From Pseudorhodobacter antarcticus (GTDB lineage Bacteria; Pseudomonadota; Alphaproteobacteria; Rhodobacterales; Rhodobacteraceae): DNA of 10,059 nt. The translations under genes and the position numbers were made by a program. The stretch spans positions 1-10,059 of the forward strand of contig CAMDHB010000097.1 in assembly GCA_945897655.1 (NCBI GenBank), read 5' to 3'. Below, one piece after another: positions 1 through 7,236 of the stretch; position 1 is the first letter of the stretch, and every line of letters begins with the position of its first letter. Below the pieces are notes generated by a model. The model saw nothing but the letters and a program-made list of their open reading frames with translations. It had not been told where the DNA came from and ran no database searches.

Positions 1-139
1 GCTTGAGATACCAGATTGTGCCGCGCAGGATCAGGGTCATGGGCGCGACGATGGCGGGATGAACTGCGCCGTTCAAGAGGGCCCCAAACGGCAAATGGGT
101 AGCAGAGTTGGCTGATAATACAGAGGGAAAAGGCAGTTT
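1..139 (-). pseudogene. possible remnant of a sialate O-acetylesterase-like gene, cut by the window edge
   Basis: A minus-strand frame is open from just after a TGA at 140-142 to the window edge and has no good start codon. Its translation contains LLNG, then HP, then LRGTIWY. The order recalls the LYNGMI-P...RGxIWYQGE block of SASA-domain (sialate O-acetylesterase) proteins, but the spacing is about four residues longer and the final QGE is not there. It could be a decayed fragment, the middle of a gene that continues leftward after a frameshift, or chance. This is pattern memory only and the call is weak. Confidence 0.22.
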
Positions 140-386
140 TCAGTAGGACCCCTTATTTGATTGAGGCTTTCAGAGGAATAAAAGACAGAAATTGGCGGAG
201 CGAATGGGCCTGACGTCGAACCTTCTCCACTTCGGCGCTATTATCACTGCATTCCCCGATACTCGTAACCTACTGACTTGCATAGAGTTTCAATAGCCGC
301 CTCGCTTCTCAGCAGCCGGGTGTGTCGCATTATCTGGGACGAAGTCCCGACATTGTATAGCGCGTCGTCCACCTCGTCGGCACGTT
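140..386. other. non-coding left flank, no gene seen
   Basis: This stretch follows the BKACE stop codon. The GC content is visibly lower than in the operon. Short open frames on both strands show no recognisable domain, no convincing ribosome binding site and no codon bias like that of the neighbouring genes. The only structure seen is the small hairpin at 336-348. Together with the edge fragment, it looks like decayed or boundary DNA at the end of the catabolic operon. Confidence 0.5.
336..348 (-). terminator. weak hairpin downstream of the BKACE gene
   Basis: GGGAC and GTCCC form a perfect 5-bp stem around a 3-nt loop, 38 bp after the BKACE stop codon. On the minus strand it is not followed by a T-run, so it does not qualify as a standard intrinsic terminator. 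It could still be a 3'-end stabilising hairpin of the operon transcript. It is the only candidate in the region. Confidence 0.22.
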
Positions 387-1223
387 TCAGTTTTCCTTCG
401 ATATGCAAAGAAGGTTTCGCGCCTCTTGGGGCGAAGCTATTCTCCGACCAACCTCTTTTATCAGGCCGCAAATATCCGAAACCAGTTCCGCATTCGACCC
501 TGCCCGTTGCCCTTTCCGCAGATAGACGTTGTCCTCGAAGCCAACGCGGACTCCAGTTGCCCCCATCAAAACCGCGAGGGCCAGAAGTCGACGCTGGTGT
601 CGACCGATTGCCGTCACCGACCATCGCACATTATCTGGGAGCGGGCGTAGGAGTGCTGAAATCGCTTCCGGTTCAGGGTCAATTCCCCCCGGCACACCCA
701 GAACGAGATTGACGTTGAGAGGGGCACGCAAATGCCCTTCACGCAACATGCGTGCGGCAGCAACCGCATGGCCAACGTCAAACAATTCGATTTCCGGCGT
801 AATTCCCCTAGCATATGCCATCTTCGCTGAAGTTATGCTGTCAGGCCGAGAAGTCAGGAAGAGGTCATCGCCAAAATTCATCGACCCGGTCTCGAGAGAA
901 CACATATCCGGATTTGTCTCTAGCGATCGGGTGCGTTCTTCTATAGTCATCCAGACTGCGCCGCCGGTGGATACCATGATAATGGCATCCGAGGTCTTTC
1001 GGATAAGCTGGATCGCTTCCGCGAACAGTGCCGGATCTCCACTCGGTGTCCCGTCAGGCTCGCGAGCGTGCAGGTGCACGACCGCAGCGCCAACCGCAAT
1101 CGCCTCAAGCGATGAAGCTGCGATTTCCTCGGGGGTATATGGAACCCTCGGGTGGTTGTCGCGCGTAACCTCTGCACCGACCGGCGCCACTGTGACGATT
1201 ACCGGACTCTCATCCCATTTCAT
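387..1223 (-). CDS. beta-keto acid cleavage enzyme (BKACE, DUF849 family)
   Basis: Zn-dependent cytoplasmic enzyme of the family typified by 3-keto-5-aminohexanoate cleavage enzyme (Kce). It condenses a beta-keto acid with acetyl-CoA and splits it into a new acyl-CoA plus acetoacetate. Visible family marks are the N-terminal ITVAPxGAE-type strand, HLHARE with the metal ligands His50 and His52, STGG at 85-88, ETG at 111-113, and VGFEDN with ligand Glu230, flanked by Arg226 and Asp231, the positions used in Kce. The length of 278 aa is normal and the C-terminus (SPQEARNLL) looks intact. I chose the ATG at 1223 because GGGGAAG lies 8 nt upstream and the protein then begins as in the family; an in-frame ATG at 1289 has no Shine-Dalgarno sequence. 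This is the last gene of the cluster. The substrate class is unknown: family members act on dehydrocarnitine, 3-keto-5-aminohexanoate, beta-ketoglutarate and others. The upstream CoA-transferase would use its acetoacetate. Confidence 0.9.
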   Translation of the reverse strand: MKWDESPVIVTVAPVGAEVTRDNHPRVPYTPEEIAASSLEAIAVGAAVVHLHAREPDGTPSGDPALFAEAIQLIRKTSDAIIMVSTGGAVWMTIEERTRSLETNPDMCSLETGSMNFGDDLFLTSRPDSITSAKMAYARGITPEIELFDVGHAVAAARMLREGHLRAPLNVNLVLGVPGGIDPEPEAISALLRPLPDNVRWSVTAIGRHQRRLLALAVLMGATGVRVGFEDNVYLRKGQRAGSNAELVSDICGLIKEVGRRIASPQEARNLLCISKEN

Positions 1224-1378
1224 CTTGAATTCTTCCCCATTCTTTGCCGCGTCTTGGATCGGCAGTGCTACATGTTTGCCGCATCCCATCGGCGGTACGT
1301 GTCTCGATCAGCTGAGACGGGACGGGCCTTTCCGAAGTTCCGGGCACGTATCGCGCAGTGCCTGAATGTGTCAGCTTT
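1224..1378. other. intergenic gap before the BKACE gene
   Basis: The 155-bp gap between the SDR stop and the BKACE start is the longest inside the cluster. It holds an imperfect dyad, GTCTC/GAGAC with an 8-nt spacer at 1301-1318. No clear -35/-10 pair and no terminator T-run were found. A separate promoter for the BKACE gene is possible but not shown. Confidence 0.35.
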
Positions 1379-2134
1379 CTAGTAGGCAGCCCATCCCCGA
1401 TCGACGAAGATGGTTGCACCCATGATTGATCTCGCCTCATCCGTCGCCAGGAACAAGGCACTCCCGGTCAACTCTTGTGGCTGCATCCAGGGATTTTCCC
1501 CGCCAAATCTTTCCTTTGCGCGGCGCATGAATTCTTCACTGCTGCTGCGGTACACCTCATTGAGCGGTGTTTCTATCCAGCCTGGCGCAATGGAATTGAC
1601 GCGGATATTGCGATCGCGCAATTCTAGCGACAGCGTCTTGGTCATCAGTTCGACCGCTCCCTTGGTCGCGCAGTAGATCGCCGACCCCGGAAATCCGGTG
1701 TTACCGAAGATTGATCCGATGTTGATGATCACACCTTCCCCCTTGCGCTCGAAATCTGGCAAGACCGCCTGGGTAAGGAAGAAGACGCCTTTGATGTTGA
1801 CGTCAAGCATCTGGTCAACATCCGCCTCTTCGGTTGAGCCGATCGGGGTCATCAGATAGGCGCCAGCGTTGTTCACCAGAATATCGATGTTGCCAAAATA
1901 GGCGCGGGCGGCTGCGACCGCCGTGTTGATTGACGAGAGCTTCGCGATGTCGCAGGAGAAGCCGGCGGCAGTTCCACCTGCCGCCTCGATCTCTTTCACC
2001 ACCCGGGTCGCCTTTTCGGAATTCCGGTTCAGGATGGCCACTTTGGCACCCTCGCTTGCATAGCTTTTGGCGATTGCCTCTCCAATTCCTTGCGAACCGC
2101 CGGTGACGATAGCGACTTTATTGGCAAGCCTCAT
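1379..2134 (-). CDS. classical SDR-family oxidoreductase
   Basis: Short-chain dehydrogenase/reductase of 251 aa, the usual length for classical SDRs, cytoplasmic. The Rossmann motif TGGSQGIG is at 11-18, Asp62 follows beta-3, NNAG is at 88-91, and the catalytic set is Asn113, Ser141, Tyr154 and Lys158. The end of beta-2 reads LNRN, with Arg37 and no acidic residue, which favours NADP(H) over NAD(H). The C-terminal VDRGWAAY has Arg where most relatives have VDGG. The start is supported by AAGGAA at 2141-2146, 6 nt before the ATG. It lies between the CoA-transferase and the BKACE, so it may interconvert a hydroxy and a keto acid of the pathway, for example 3-hydroxybutyrate/acetoacetate or the BKACE substrate. 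The exact substrate cannot be read from the sequence. The family is certain, the role is inferred. Confidence 0.88.
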   Translation of the reverse strand: MRLANKVAIVTGGSQGIGEAIAKSYASEGAKVAILNRNSEKATRVVKEIEAAGGTAAGFSCDIAKLSSINTAVAAARAYFGNIDILVNNAGAYLMTPIGSTEEADVDQMLDVNIKGVFFLTQAVLPDFERKGEGVIINIGSIFGNTGFPGSAIYCATKGAVELMTKTLSLELRDRNIRVNSIAPGWIETPLNEVYRSSSEEFMRRAKERFGGENPWMQPQELTGSALFLATDEARSIMGATIFVDRGWAAY

Positions 2135-2218
2135 TTGGGATTCCTTTTCTGGCGAAGAAATGTGCGGCGGATGACATAGCGGCCCTTGGAGCCGCCATGT
2201 TCCCGGCTGACCACATGG
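2135..2218. other. 84-bp gap with GC-rich stem
   Basis: It separates the CoA-transferase B stop from the SDR start. It contains GCGGC (2179-2183) and GCCGC (2191-2195) around a 7-nt loop, about 24 nt past the stop. There is no T-run, so it is not a classical terminator. It might cap the coA-transferase message or do nothing. The drop in GC and codon bias between the two genes falls at this gap. Confidence 0.3.
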
Positions 2219-2845
2219 TTAGTCAACGATCGTCGCCTCGGTCGCGGCGCGCAGGTCGGCTTCGGTCACGCCATCGGCCAGTTCGACGATGTGCAGGCCC
2301 TTGTGGCCCACATCCAGCACGCCGAGGTTGGTGATGATGCGGTCCACCACCGCCTTGCCGGTCAGCGGCAGGGTGCAGTCCCGCAGCACCTTCGATTCAC
2401 CGTACTTGGAGGTGTGGTCCATCACCACCACCACGCGGCCGACGCCGGCGACCAGGTCCATCGCGCCCCCCATGCCCTTGACCAGCTTGCCGGGGATCAT
2501 CCAGTTCGCCAGGTCGCCCTTTTCGGACACTTCCATGGCGCCAAGGATCGCCATGGCGATCTTGCCGCCGCGGATCATGGCGAAGGACTGGGCAGAATCG
2601 AAATAGGCGGTTTGCGGCAGTTGGGTGATGGTTTGCTTGCCCGCATTGATGAGGTCAGGGTCTTCTTCGCCCTCATACGGGAAGGGGCCCATGCCCAGCA
2701 TGCCGTTTTCCGATTGCAGCGTGACGTTCACGCCTTCGGGAATGTAGTTGGCGACCAGCGTCGGGATGCCGATGCCAAGGTTCACATACATCCCGTCGCG
2801 CAGCTCCTTAGCGGCCCGCGCCGCCATCTGGTTGCGGTCCCACAT
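2219..2845 (-). CDS. scoB: 3-oxoacid (acetoacetate-type) CoA-transferase, subunit B
   Basis: Beta subunit of a family I CoA-transferase. With subunit A it moves CoA, typically from succinyl-CoA to a 3-oxoacid such as acetoacetate, via a glutamyl-CoA thioester. The GIGIP glycine motif is at 24-28 and the catalytic glutamate is Glu46 in SENG. The protein begins MWDRNQMAARAA, typical of SCOT-type beta subunits, and 208 aa is normal. Two starts compete: a TTG at 2849-2851 that overlaps the upstream TGA, and the ATG at 2843-2845. GGGAGG at 2853-2858 lies 7 nt from the ATG but only 1 nt from the TTG, so the ATG is chosen. Only 2 nt separate it from subunit A, which implies translational coupling. 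Codons end mostly in G or C, more strongly than in the SDR and BKACE genes. Related subunits (pcaJ, atoA) differ in substrate, so acetoacetate is inferred from the BKACE neighbour. Confidence 0.9.
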   Translation of the reverse strand: MWDRNQMAARAAKELRDGMYVNLGIGIPTLVANYIPEGVNVTLQSENGMLGMGPFPYEGEEDPDLINAGKQTITQLPQTAYFDSAQSFAMIRGGKIAMAILGAMEVSEKGDLANWMIPGKLVKGMGGAMDLVAGVGRVVVVMDHTSKYGESKVLRDCTLPLTGKAVVDRIITNLGVLDVGHKGLHIVELADGVTEADLRAATEATIVD

Positions 2846-2847
2846 GA

Positions 2848-3549
2848 TCAAGCCTCCCGCTTGCGGACGGTGCGCTGTTCGATGCGCTTTTCATGTTCGC
2901 CCTGCACGATGCGGTGGACATAGATGCCGGGCAGGTGGATGTGGTCGGGATCAAGGCTGCCCAGCGGCACGATTTCCTCGACCTCGGCCACGCAGATGCG
3001 GCCGCAGGTCGCCGCCGGCGGGTTGAAGTTGCGCGCGGTCTTGCGGAACACCAGGTTGCCCGAGGGGTCGGCCTTCCAGGCCTTGACGATAGACAGGTCC
3101 GCCACGATCCCGCGTTCCAGGATGTAGGTCTGGCCGTCGAAGTCCTTGTGCTCTTTGCCCTCGGCGATCACGGTGCCCACGCCGGTGCGGGTGTAGAAGC
3201 CGGGGATCCCCGCGCCGCCCGCCCGCATCCGTTCGGCCAGCGTGCCCTGCGGGTTGAATTCCAGCTCCAGCTCGCCCGAAAGGTACTGGCGCATGAATTC
3301 CGCGTTCTCGCCCACGTAGGAGGAGATCATCTTCTTCACCTGCCGGCTTTCCAGCAGCACGCCAAGGCCAAATCCGTCCACGCCCGCGTTGTTCGAGGCG
3401 ACGGTCAGCCCCTTCGTCCCCGCCGCCCGGATCGCCGCGATCAGCAATTCGGGGATGCCGCACAGACCAAAGCCACCCGACGCAATCGTCATCCCGTCAA
3501 ACAGCACCCCCTCCAGCGCCGCGGCGGCACTGGGATAAACCTTGTTCAT
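2848..3549 (-). CDS. scoA: 3-oxoacid (acetoacetate-type) CoA-transferase, subunit A
   Basis: Alpha subunit, 233 aa, of a SCOT-type CoA-transferase that works as an A/B heteromer in the cytoplasm. The CoA-binding signature SGGFGLCGIP is at 24-33, SNNAG at 52-56, GGAGIPGFYTRTGVGT at 111-126, and the C-terminal HLPGIYV segment at 205-211. All are typical of the family and no key part is missing. The start at 3549 has AAGGAA 5 nt upstream; the frame stays open to 3621 but without a better site. It follows the ALDH gene after 85 bp and precedes subunit B by 2 nt. Expected job here: re-activation of the acetoacetate released by BKACE to acetoacetyl-CoA, or activation of an acid made by the ALDH. 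GC at third positions is clearly higher than in the SDR and BKACE genes. Confidence 0.9.
   Translation of the reverse strand: MNKVYPSAAAALEGVLFDGMTIASGGFGLCGIPELLIAAIRAAGTKGLTVASNNAGVDGFGLGVLLESRQVKKMISSYVGENAEFMRQYLSGELELEFNPQGTLAERMRAGGAGIPGFYTRTGVGTVIAEGKEHKDFDGQTYILERGIVADLSIVKAWKADPSGNLVFRKTARNFNPPAATCGRICVAEVEEIVPLGSLDPDHIHLPGIYVHRIVQGEHEKRIEQRTVRKREA
2853..2858 (-). promoter_or_regulatory. strong ribosome binding site of CoA-transferase B
   Basis: GGGAGG sits inside the last codons of subunit A, 7 nt before the ATG at 2845. It decides the start over the TTG six bases upstream and couples translation of the two subunits. Confidence 0.75.
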
Positions 3550-3585
3550 GGTTGTTCCTTTTCCGATCCGCCCCTTGCAATGGTC

Positions 3586-3597
3586 CGAGAAATCTCG
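3586..3597. repeat. small dyad in the ALDH-scoA gap
   Basis: CGAGA and TCTCG face each other with 2 nt between them (a practical 4-bp stem with a 4-nt loop), with further complementary GG/CC beyond a mismatch. It lies in the 85-bp gap before the CoA-transferase pair. It could be a weak hairpin or an operator for an internal promoter. No -10/-35 match supports the latter. Confidence 0.25.
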
Positions 3598-3634
3598 TCC
3601 CGCAGGCACCGGGCGAAACATTCACGTTTTGAGT

Positions 3635-5065
3635 TCATGCCGTGACGTAGACAGTCTTTAACGCTGTGTAGAACTCACGCGCATGCGCGCCCTGTTCGCG
3701 CGGCCCGTAAGACGAGTTTCTGCGCCCGCCGAAAGGTACATGGTAATCGACACCCGCAGTCGGCGTATTCACCATAACCATGCCTGCGCCGGACCGGCGT
3801 TTGAAATCCGAGGCCTTTGCCAGCGACGTCGTACAGATTCCGGAGGAAAGACCGAACTCCGTATCATTCGCGACCGAGACAGCTTCTTCATAGTCTTCGA
3901 CCCGGATGATCGATGCGACGGGACCGAAGATTTCCTCGCGATTGATGCGCATCTGGTTGGTTGCCCCGGTAAACAATGCTGGCTGTAGGAAATACCCCTC
4001 GGTCTGCCGATTGAGCGGCTGGCCCCCGAAGGCAAGCTCAGCGCCTTCAGAGCGGCCACTCGCGATATATTCTAGATCCTGCTGCAATTGCGCGGCACTC
4101 GCTACCGGCCCGATGTCCGTATCGGCCTCCAACGCGTGACCAATGCGCAGCGTGGACAGGCGTTGGACTATGCGATCGACGAACGCATCATGAATTGCCC
4201 TTTCGACGATCATCCGGCTTGAGGCGGTGCAACGCTGACCAGTCGAGAAATAGGACCCGTTGACGGCAACCGATACCGCGGCATCCAGGTCGGCGTCCGC
4301 ACATATGATCAGCGGGTTCTTGCCGCCCATCTCCATCTGCACCTTCTTGCCGCGCTCCATGCAGGCCATGCCGATCTGTCGACCAGTCTGAACCGACCCC
4401 GTGAAACTGATAGCGCGTACCTGACTGGACTGGACGATGGCGTTGCCCACCACCGAACCGCGCCCCATGACCAGGTTGAATACCCCCGCCGGCACACCGG
4501 CGCGGTGCAGTATGTCGGCCAGAGCCCAAGCACTGCCTGGAACGAGATCGGCCGGCTTGAACACCACCGTGTTCCCATAGGCGAGGGCCGGCGCGATCTT
4601 CCATGCAGGGATCGCGATCGGAAAGTTCCAGGGGGTGATGATGCCGATGACGCCTTCGGGTTCCCGGATAATTTCGACTTCGAGTCCGGCGCGAACGGAA
4701 TTCAGCCGCTCACCGGTGACGCGCAACGCCTCTCCGGCGAAGTAGCGGAAGATCCGCCCGGCCCGTGCAACCTCGCCAATGCCCTCGGCCAAGGTCTTGC
4801 CCTCTTCCCGCGACAAAAGGTGACCAAGTTCGTCCCGCCGCGCCAGAATCTCGGCTCCGGCACGGTCAAGGATGTCGGAACGCAATTCCGGCGAACTTTG
4901 AGCCCACGCCGGAAAAGCGGACTGCGCGGCGCTGATTGCATCCGTCACGTCCTGCCCACTGGCCAAGGCGTAGTCGCCGATCCTGTCAGATAGGTCGCTG
5001 GGGTTGATGTTGCTGGTCGATTGCGTACTGCCAACCCATTCGCCGGCGATCAGGTTCAGTTTCAT
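3635..5065 (-). CDS. NAD(P)-dependent aldehyde dehydrogenase, 2-oxoglutarate-semialdehyde dehydrogenase-like
   Basis: ALDH superfamily enzyme, 476 aa, full length, that oxidises an aldehyde or semialdehyde to the acid. Visible catalytic features are PWN with Asn147, Lys170 in FKPAD, the FTGS loop at 221-224, the general base Glu245 in MEMGGKNP, the nucleophile Cys279 in GQRCTASS, and EIFGP at 378-382. The C-terminal block TAGVDYHVPFGGR followed by SSYGPREQG is typical of 2-oxoglutarate-semialdehyde (2,5-dioxovalerate) dehydrogenases, though here FGGRKG reads FGGRRN. The start codon overlaps the transaminase stop (ATGA, 5062-5065) and has GGAG 8 nt upstream, so the two are translationally coupled. 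The likely substrate is the aldehyde formed by that transaminase. Whether this is really 2-oxoglutarate semialdehyde is open; related ALDHs accept glutarate, succinate and adipate semialdehydes. Confidence 0.88.
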   Translation of the reverse strand: MKLNLIAGEWVGSTQSTSNINPSDLSDRIGDYALASGQDVTDAISAAQSAFPAWAQSSPELRSDILDRAGAEILARRDELGHLLSREEGKTLAEGIGEVARAGRIFRYFAGEALRVTGERLNSVRAGLEVEIIREPEGVIGIITPWNFPIAIPAWKIAPALAYGNTVVFKPADLVPGSAWALADILHRAGVPAGVFNLVMGRGSVVGNAIVQSSQVRAISFTGSVQTGRQIGMACMERGKKVQMEMGGKNPLIICADADLDAAVSVAVNGSYFSTGQRCTASSRMIVERAIHDAFVDRIVQRLSTLRIGHALEADTDIGPVASAAQLQQDLEYIASGRSEGAELAFGGQPLNRQTEGYFLQPALFTGATNQMRINREEIFGPVASIIRVEDYEEAVSVANDTEFGLSSGICTTSLAKASDFKRRSGAGMVMVNTPTAGVDYHVPFGGRRNSSYGPREQGAHAREFYTALKTVYVTA

Positions 5066-6495
5066 TGCAGAGGCTCCAATTTCGGGGAATGCGAGAGCAG
5101 CGCGGCCAGTTCCGGCATTGCTGCTGCGAGAGCGGCCGCGTAACGATCCACACCTTCGTCGATTTCGGCCGCAGTGATCGAGAGCGGCGGAGAGAAGGAG
5201 TTCACCGGCAAAAACCGCAGCTCGCGCGTAAGAACCCCGGCCTCGGTGGCGTGGCGCGCGACGATACGATGAGGGGCGCTGCCTTGAGGAAAGGCTTGCC
5301 GCTTTGCACGATCAGCGACGAATTCGACCCCCGCCATCAGACCGACAGAGCGGATATCGCCAACGAAGGGGTTGTCGCCCAGCCGGTCGTTCAGTGCGCA
5401 GGCAAGCCGCGATGCAAGATTGGCCGTGTTTTCGACTAGACCTTCACGTTCGATCAAATCGATGTTCGCCAGAGCAACTGCGCTACCGACCGGATGGCCG
5501 GAATAGGTGAAGCCATGCATGAAGGCGCCGACATCGGCGGACGTGCTTTCCAGGACGGACCAGATGCGTTCCGAGATTACGTTCGCCGACATCGGGAAGT
5601 AAGCGCTGGTCAGACCCTTAGCGAGAGAGACGATGTCCGGCCGCAGGTTGTAGGTGCCAGTGCCAAACCATTGGCCAGTACGGCCAAAGCCGGTAATGAC
5701 TTCGTCAACGATGAACAGGATGTCATGGGCATCCAGAACCTGCTGGACGCGGTCGAAGTAGTTTGCTGGCGGCAGAAACACGCCGCCGGTGCCCATCACC
5801 GGCTCGGCAATGAAGGCCGCGATCGTATCGCCGCCCTCGCGCGCAATCAGCGCCTCAAGGTCGGCAATCATGCGATCCGAGAATTCCTGTTCGCTTTCTC
5901 CTGGCAGACCAAAGGCAAAATGATGCGGGCACGAGGTGTGCAGTACATCCGGGATCGGCAGGTCGAAAGCCTTGTGATAGGCGGCAATGCCCGTCAGGCT
6001 GCCTGACGCGTAAGTCAAGCCGTGATAGGCGCCGACGCGAGAAATCACCTTCTTCTTCTTCGGCAGGCCGCGCAGGTTGTTGTAATAGCGCACCAGCTTG
6101 AAAGCTGTGTCATTCGCGTCCGAGCCTGACGTGCCGAAGAACACCCGCGCCATGTGCGGTGCCGCCGCCTTTTCGCGGAACAGGCCGAGAAGGCGATCGG
6201 CCAGCCGAATCGTCGCCTCACAGGACGCGCCGCCAAAAAGATGCTGGAAGCTGAGTTCCCTCATGGATTTGGCGGCAGCTTCGGCCAGTTCCTGACGGCC
6301 ATAGCCCACATTGACGCACCAGAGACCCGCCCCCATGTCGATCAGGTCCTTGCCCGAGGCATTGCGGACCATCACACCCTCGGCATGAGAATAGATCGTA
6401 GGACCGTTGCGGTTCACATCGGCAATGGAGCTAACCGGGTGAAACAGGCTCTGGCGGTCCATATCCGCAAGAGAGAAGTTCTGAGGATGGGTCAT
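5062..6495 (-). CDS. class III PLP-dependent aminotransferase (omega-transaminase type)
   Basis: Fold-type I transaminase of 477 aa, normal for the omega-amino acid/beta-alanine:pyruvate and amine:pyruvate group. It transfers a terminal or beta amino group to pyruvate or another keto acid. Marks include the N-terminal LFHP segment, GLWCVNVGYG at 57-66, the phosphate-binding GTSGSDAND at 121-129, Tyr157-His158 stacking with PLP, Glu231, Asp264 in VDEVITGFGRTG, the PLP-Schiff base Lys293 in LAKG, and the GFTYSGHP loop at 328-335. The start at 6495 has only a weak Shine-Dalgarno sequence (GAAAG), but no better start exists nearby. It sits 36 bp after the racemase-like gene and overlaps the ALDH by 4 bp. 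Pairing with an ALDH is typical of amine/omega-amino acid catabolism (amine to aldehyde to acid). It could instead produce a beta-keto acid for BKACE from a beta-amino acid. The substrate is not fixed by sequence. Confidence 0.88.
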   Translation of the reverse strand: MTHPQNFSLADMDRQSLFHPVSSIADVNRNGPTIYSHAEGVMVRNASGKDLIDMGAGLWCVNVGYGRQELAEAAAKSMRELSFQHLFGGASCEATIRLADRLLGLFREKAAAPHMARVFFGTSGSDANDTAFKLVRYYNNLRGLPKKKKVISRVGAYHGLTYASGSLTGIAAYHKAFDLPIPDVLHTSCPHHFAFGLPGESEQEFSDRMIADLEALIAREGGDTIAAFIAEPVMGTGGVFLPPANYFDRVQQVLDAHDILFIVDEVITGFGRTGQWFGTGTYNLRPDIVSLAKGLTSAYFPMSANVISERIWSVLESTSADVGAFMHGFTYSGHPVGSAVALANIDLIEREGLVENTANLASRLACALNDRLGDNPFVGDIRSVGLMAGVEFVADRAKRQAFPQGSAPHRIVARHATEAGVLTRELRFLPVNSFSPPLSITAAEIDEGVDRYAAALAAAMPELAALLSHSPKLEPLQ

Positions 6496-6531
6496 CGAAC
6501 AGGTCTTTCAGGTTGGGCGTGGCAAATCGGC

Positions 6532-7236
6532 TCACGCCGCAGGAGAGGTTGTTATCAACGCGCGCAGGGCTTGAACCGCACAATCGGGGGTGGTCAGAAC
6601 GGGCGCGGAAACGCGTTGGCGCACCTTCGCGGCCGCCCGCGCCATGGAGAACTGGCCGAGCACGACCACCTCAACGTCCCCCAGACTGCGCGCTGCCTCG
6701 GCCACGAGCGCGTCGTGGCGTGCGCCGTCGTTCGCCTTAAGGGCATCAAGCGCGCCTTCTGCCAGAACCGTGCGCACTCGTACCGAGCGGTTGGCAGCGC
6801 GGGCCATCTGCTCCAATTCGCTGCGCAAAGACGCTTCCGATGGGAGGAAGGACACGATCAGCCCGATTTCGTTACCGATCGCCAATGCCTGTTCGAAGGC
6901 TGATTCATTCGGCCTTAGAACGGGAATACGCATCCGCGCCTTCACCGCGTCGATCGCGGGACCGAAGGCCGAGCAGGTGAAAAGGATGCCCCTGGTCTGG
7001 CCGCCAAGCCCTTCGGTCCCCGCAGCGTAGTCGGCCAGTGTAGTGAAACGCCGCATCATCGAGCCGTCCAGAACCCCGGCGTGGGCGCGATCGATTGCAA
7101 GCGAGGTGTCCAAAAGGTCAAAGGTAAACGCCTCTGGCCAATGGTCGCGGAAGGAAGCGCGAATGGGAGCGACGGATTCTTCAAGGGCATGGATCAAGGC
7201 GATGCGCGGTCCGGGTTGCGTCTTGATCTGGGTCAT
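6532..7236 (-). CDS. Asp/Glu/hydantoin racemase-superfamily protein with altered second active site
   Basis: A 234-aa protein with the two-lobed Asp/Glu racemase fold. The N-terminal IALIHALEESV and the FTCSAFGPAID segment (Cys88) match the first catalytic cysteine region. The second-lobe motif, usually LGC(T/A)xx, reads LGQFSMARA, so Gln195 replaces the second cysteine that a two-base racemase needs. Cys219 in TTPDC lies further on and is not at the usual place. The enzyme may therefore be a one-cysteine lyase, decarboxylase or isomerase rather than a racemase; arylmalonate decarboxylase is a family member with one catalytic cysteine, though there it is the other one. The start overlaps the preceding dehydrogenase stop (ATGA, 7233-7236). 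Its position beside a hydantoinase-like gene recalls hydantoin clusters, but no hydantoinase or carbamoylase proper is present. Confidence 0.75.
   Translation of the reverse strand: MTQIKTQPGPRIALIHALEESVAPIRASFRDHWPEAFTFDLLDTSLAIDRAHAGVLDGSMMRRFTTLADYAAGTEGLGGQTRGILFTCSAFGPAIDAVKARMRIPVLRPNESAFEQALAIGNEIGLIVSFLPSEASLRSELEQMARAANRSVRVRTVLAEGALDALKANDGARHDALVAEAARSLGDVEVVVLGQFSMARAAAKVRQRVSAPVLTTPDCAVQALRALITTSPAA

Noticed and set aside
244..624. Minus-strand frame of 126 codons that overlaps the BKACE end
   Set aside because: It is mostly out of frame inside the BKACE gene; the part beyond the BKACE stop shows no domain or ribosome binding site.
328..640. 12-bp direct repeat CATTATCTGGGA at 328-339 and 629-640
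   Set aside because: A 12-mer pair is expected a few times by chance in 10 kb, and one copy encodes part of the BKACE (PDNV). There are no flanking duplications.
1301..1318. GTCTC/GAGAC dyad as a terminator after the SDR gene
   Set aside because: The stem is only 5 bp, the loop is 8 nt and no T-run follows, so it does not support a terminator.
529..1365. Plus-strand open frame of 278 codons
   Set aside because: It lies antisense to the BKACE gene, whose metal-binding motifs are unmistakable, and its translation is low-complexity Ser/Arg/Ala-rich with no domain.
2849..2851. TTG as start of CoA-transferase B
   Set aside because: The ribosome binding site would be only 1 nt away, whereas the ATG at 2845 has ideal 7-nt spacing.
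2893..3645. Plus-strand open frame rich in His, Arg and Ala
   Set aside because: It is the mirror of CoA-transferase subunit A, and the composition is that of a GC-rich antisense frame.
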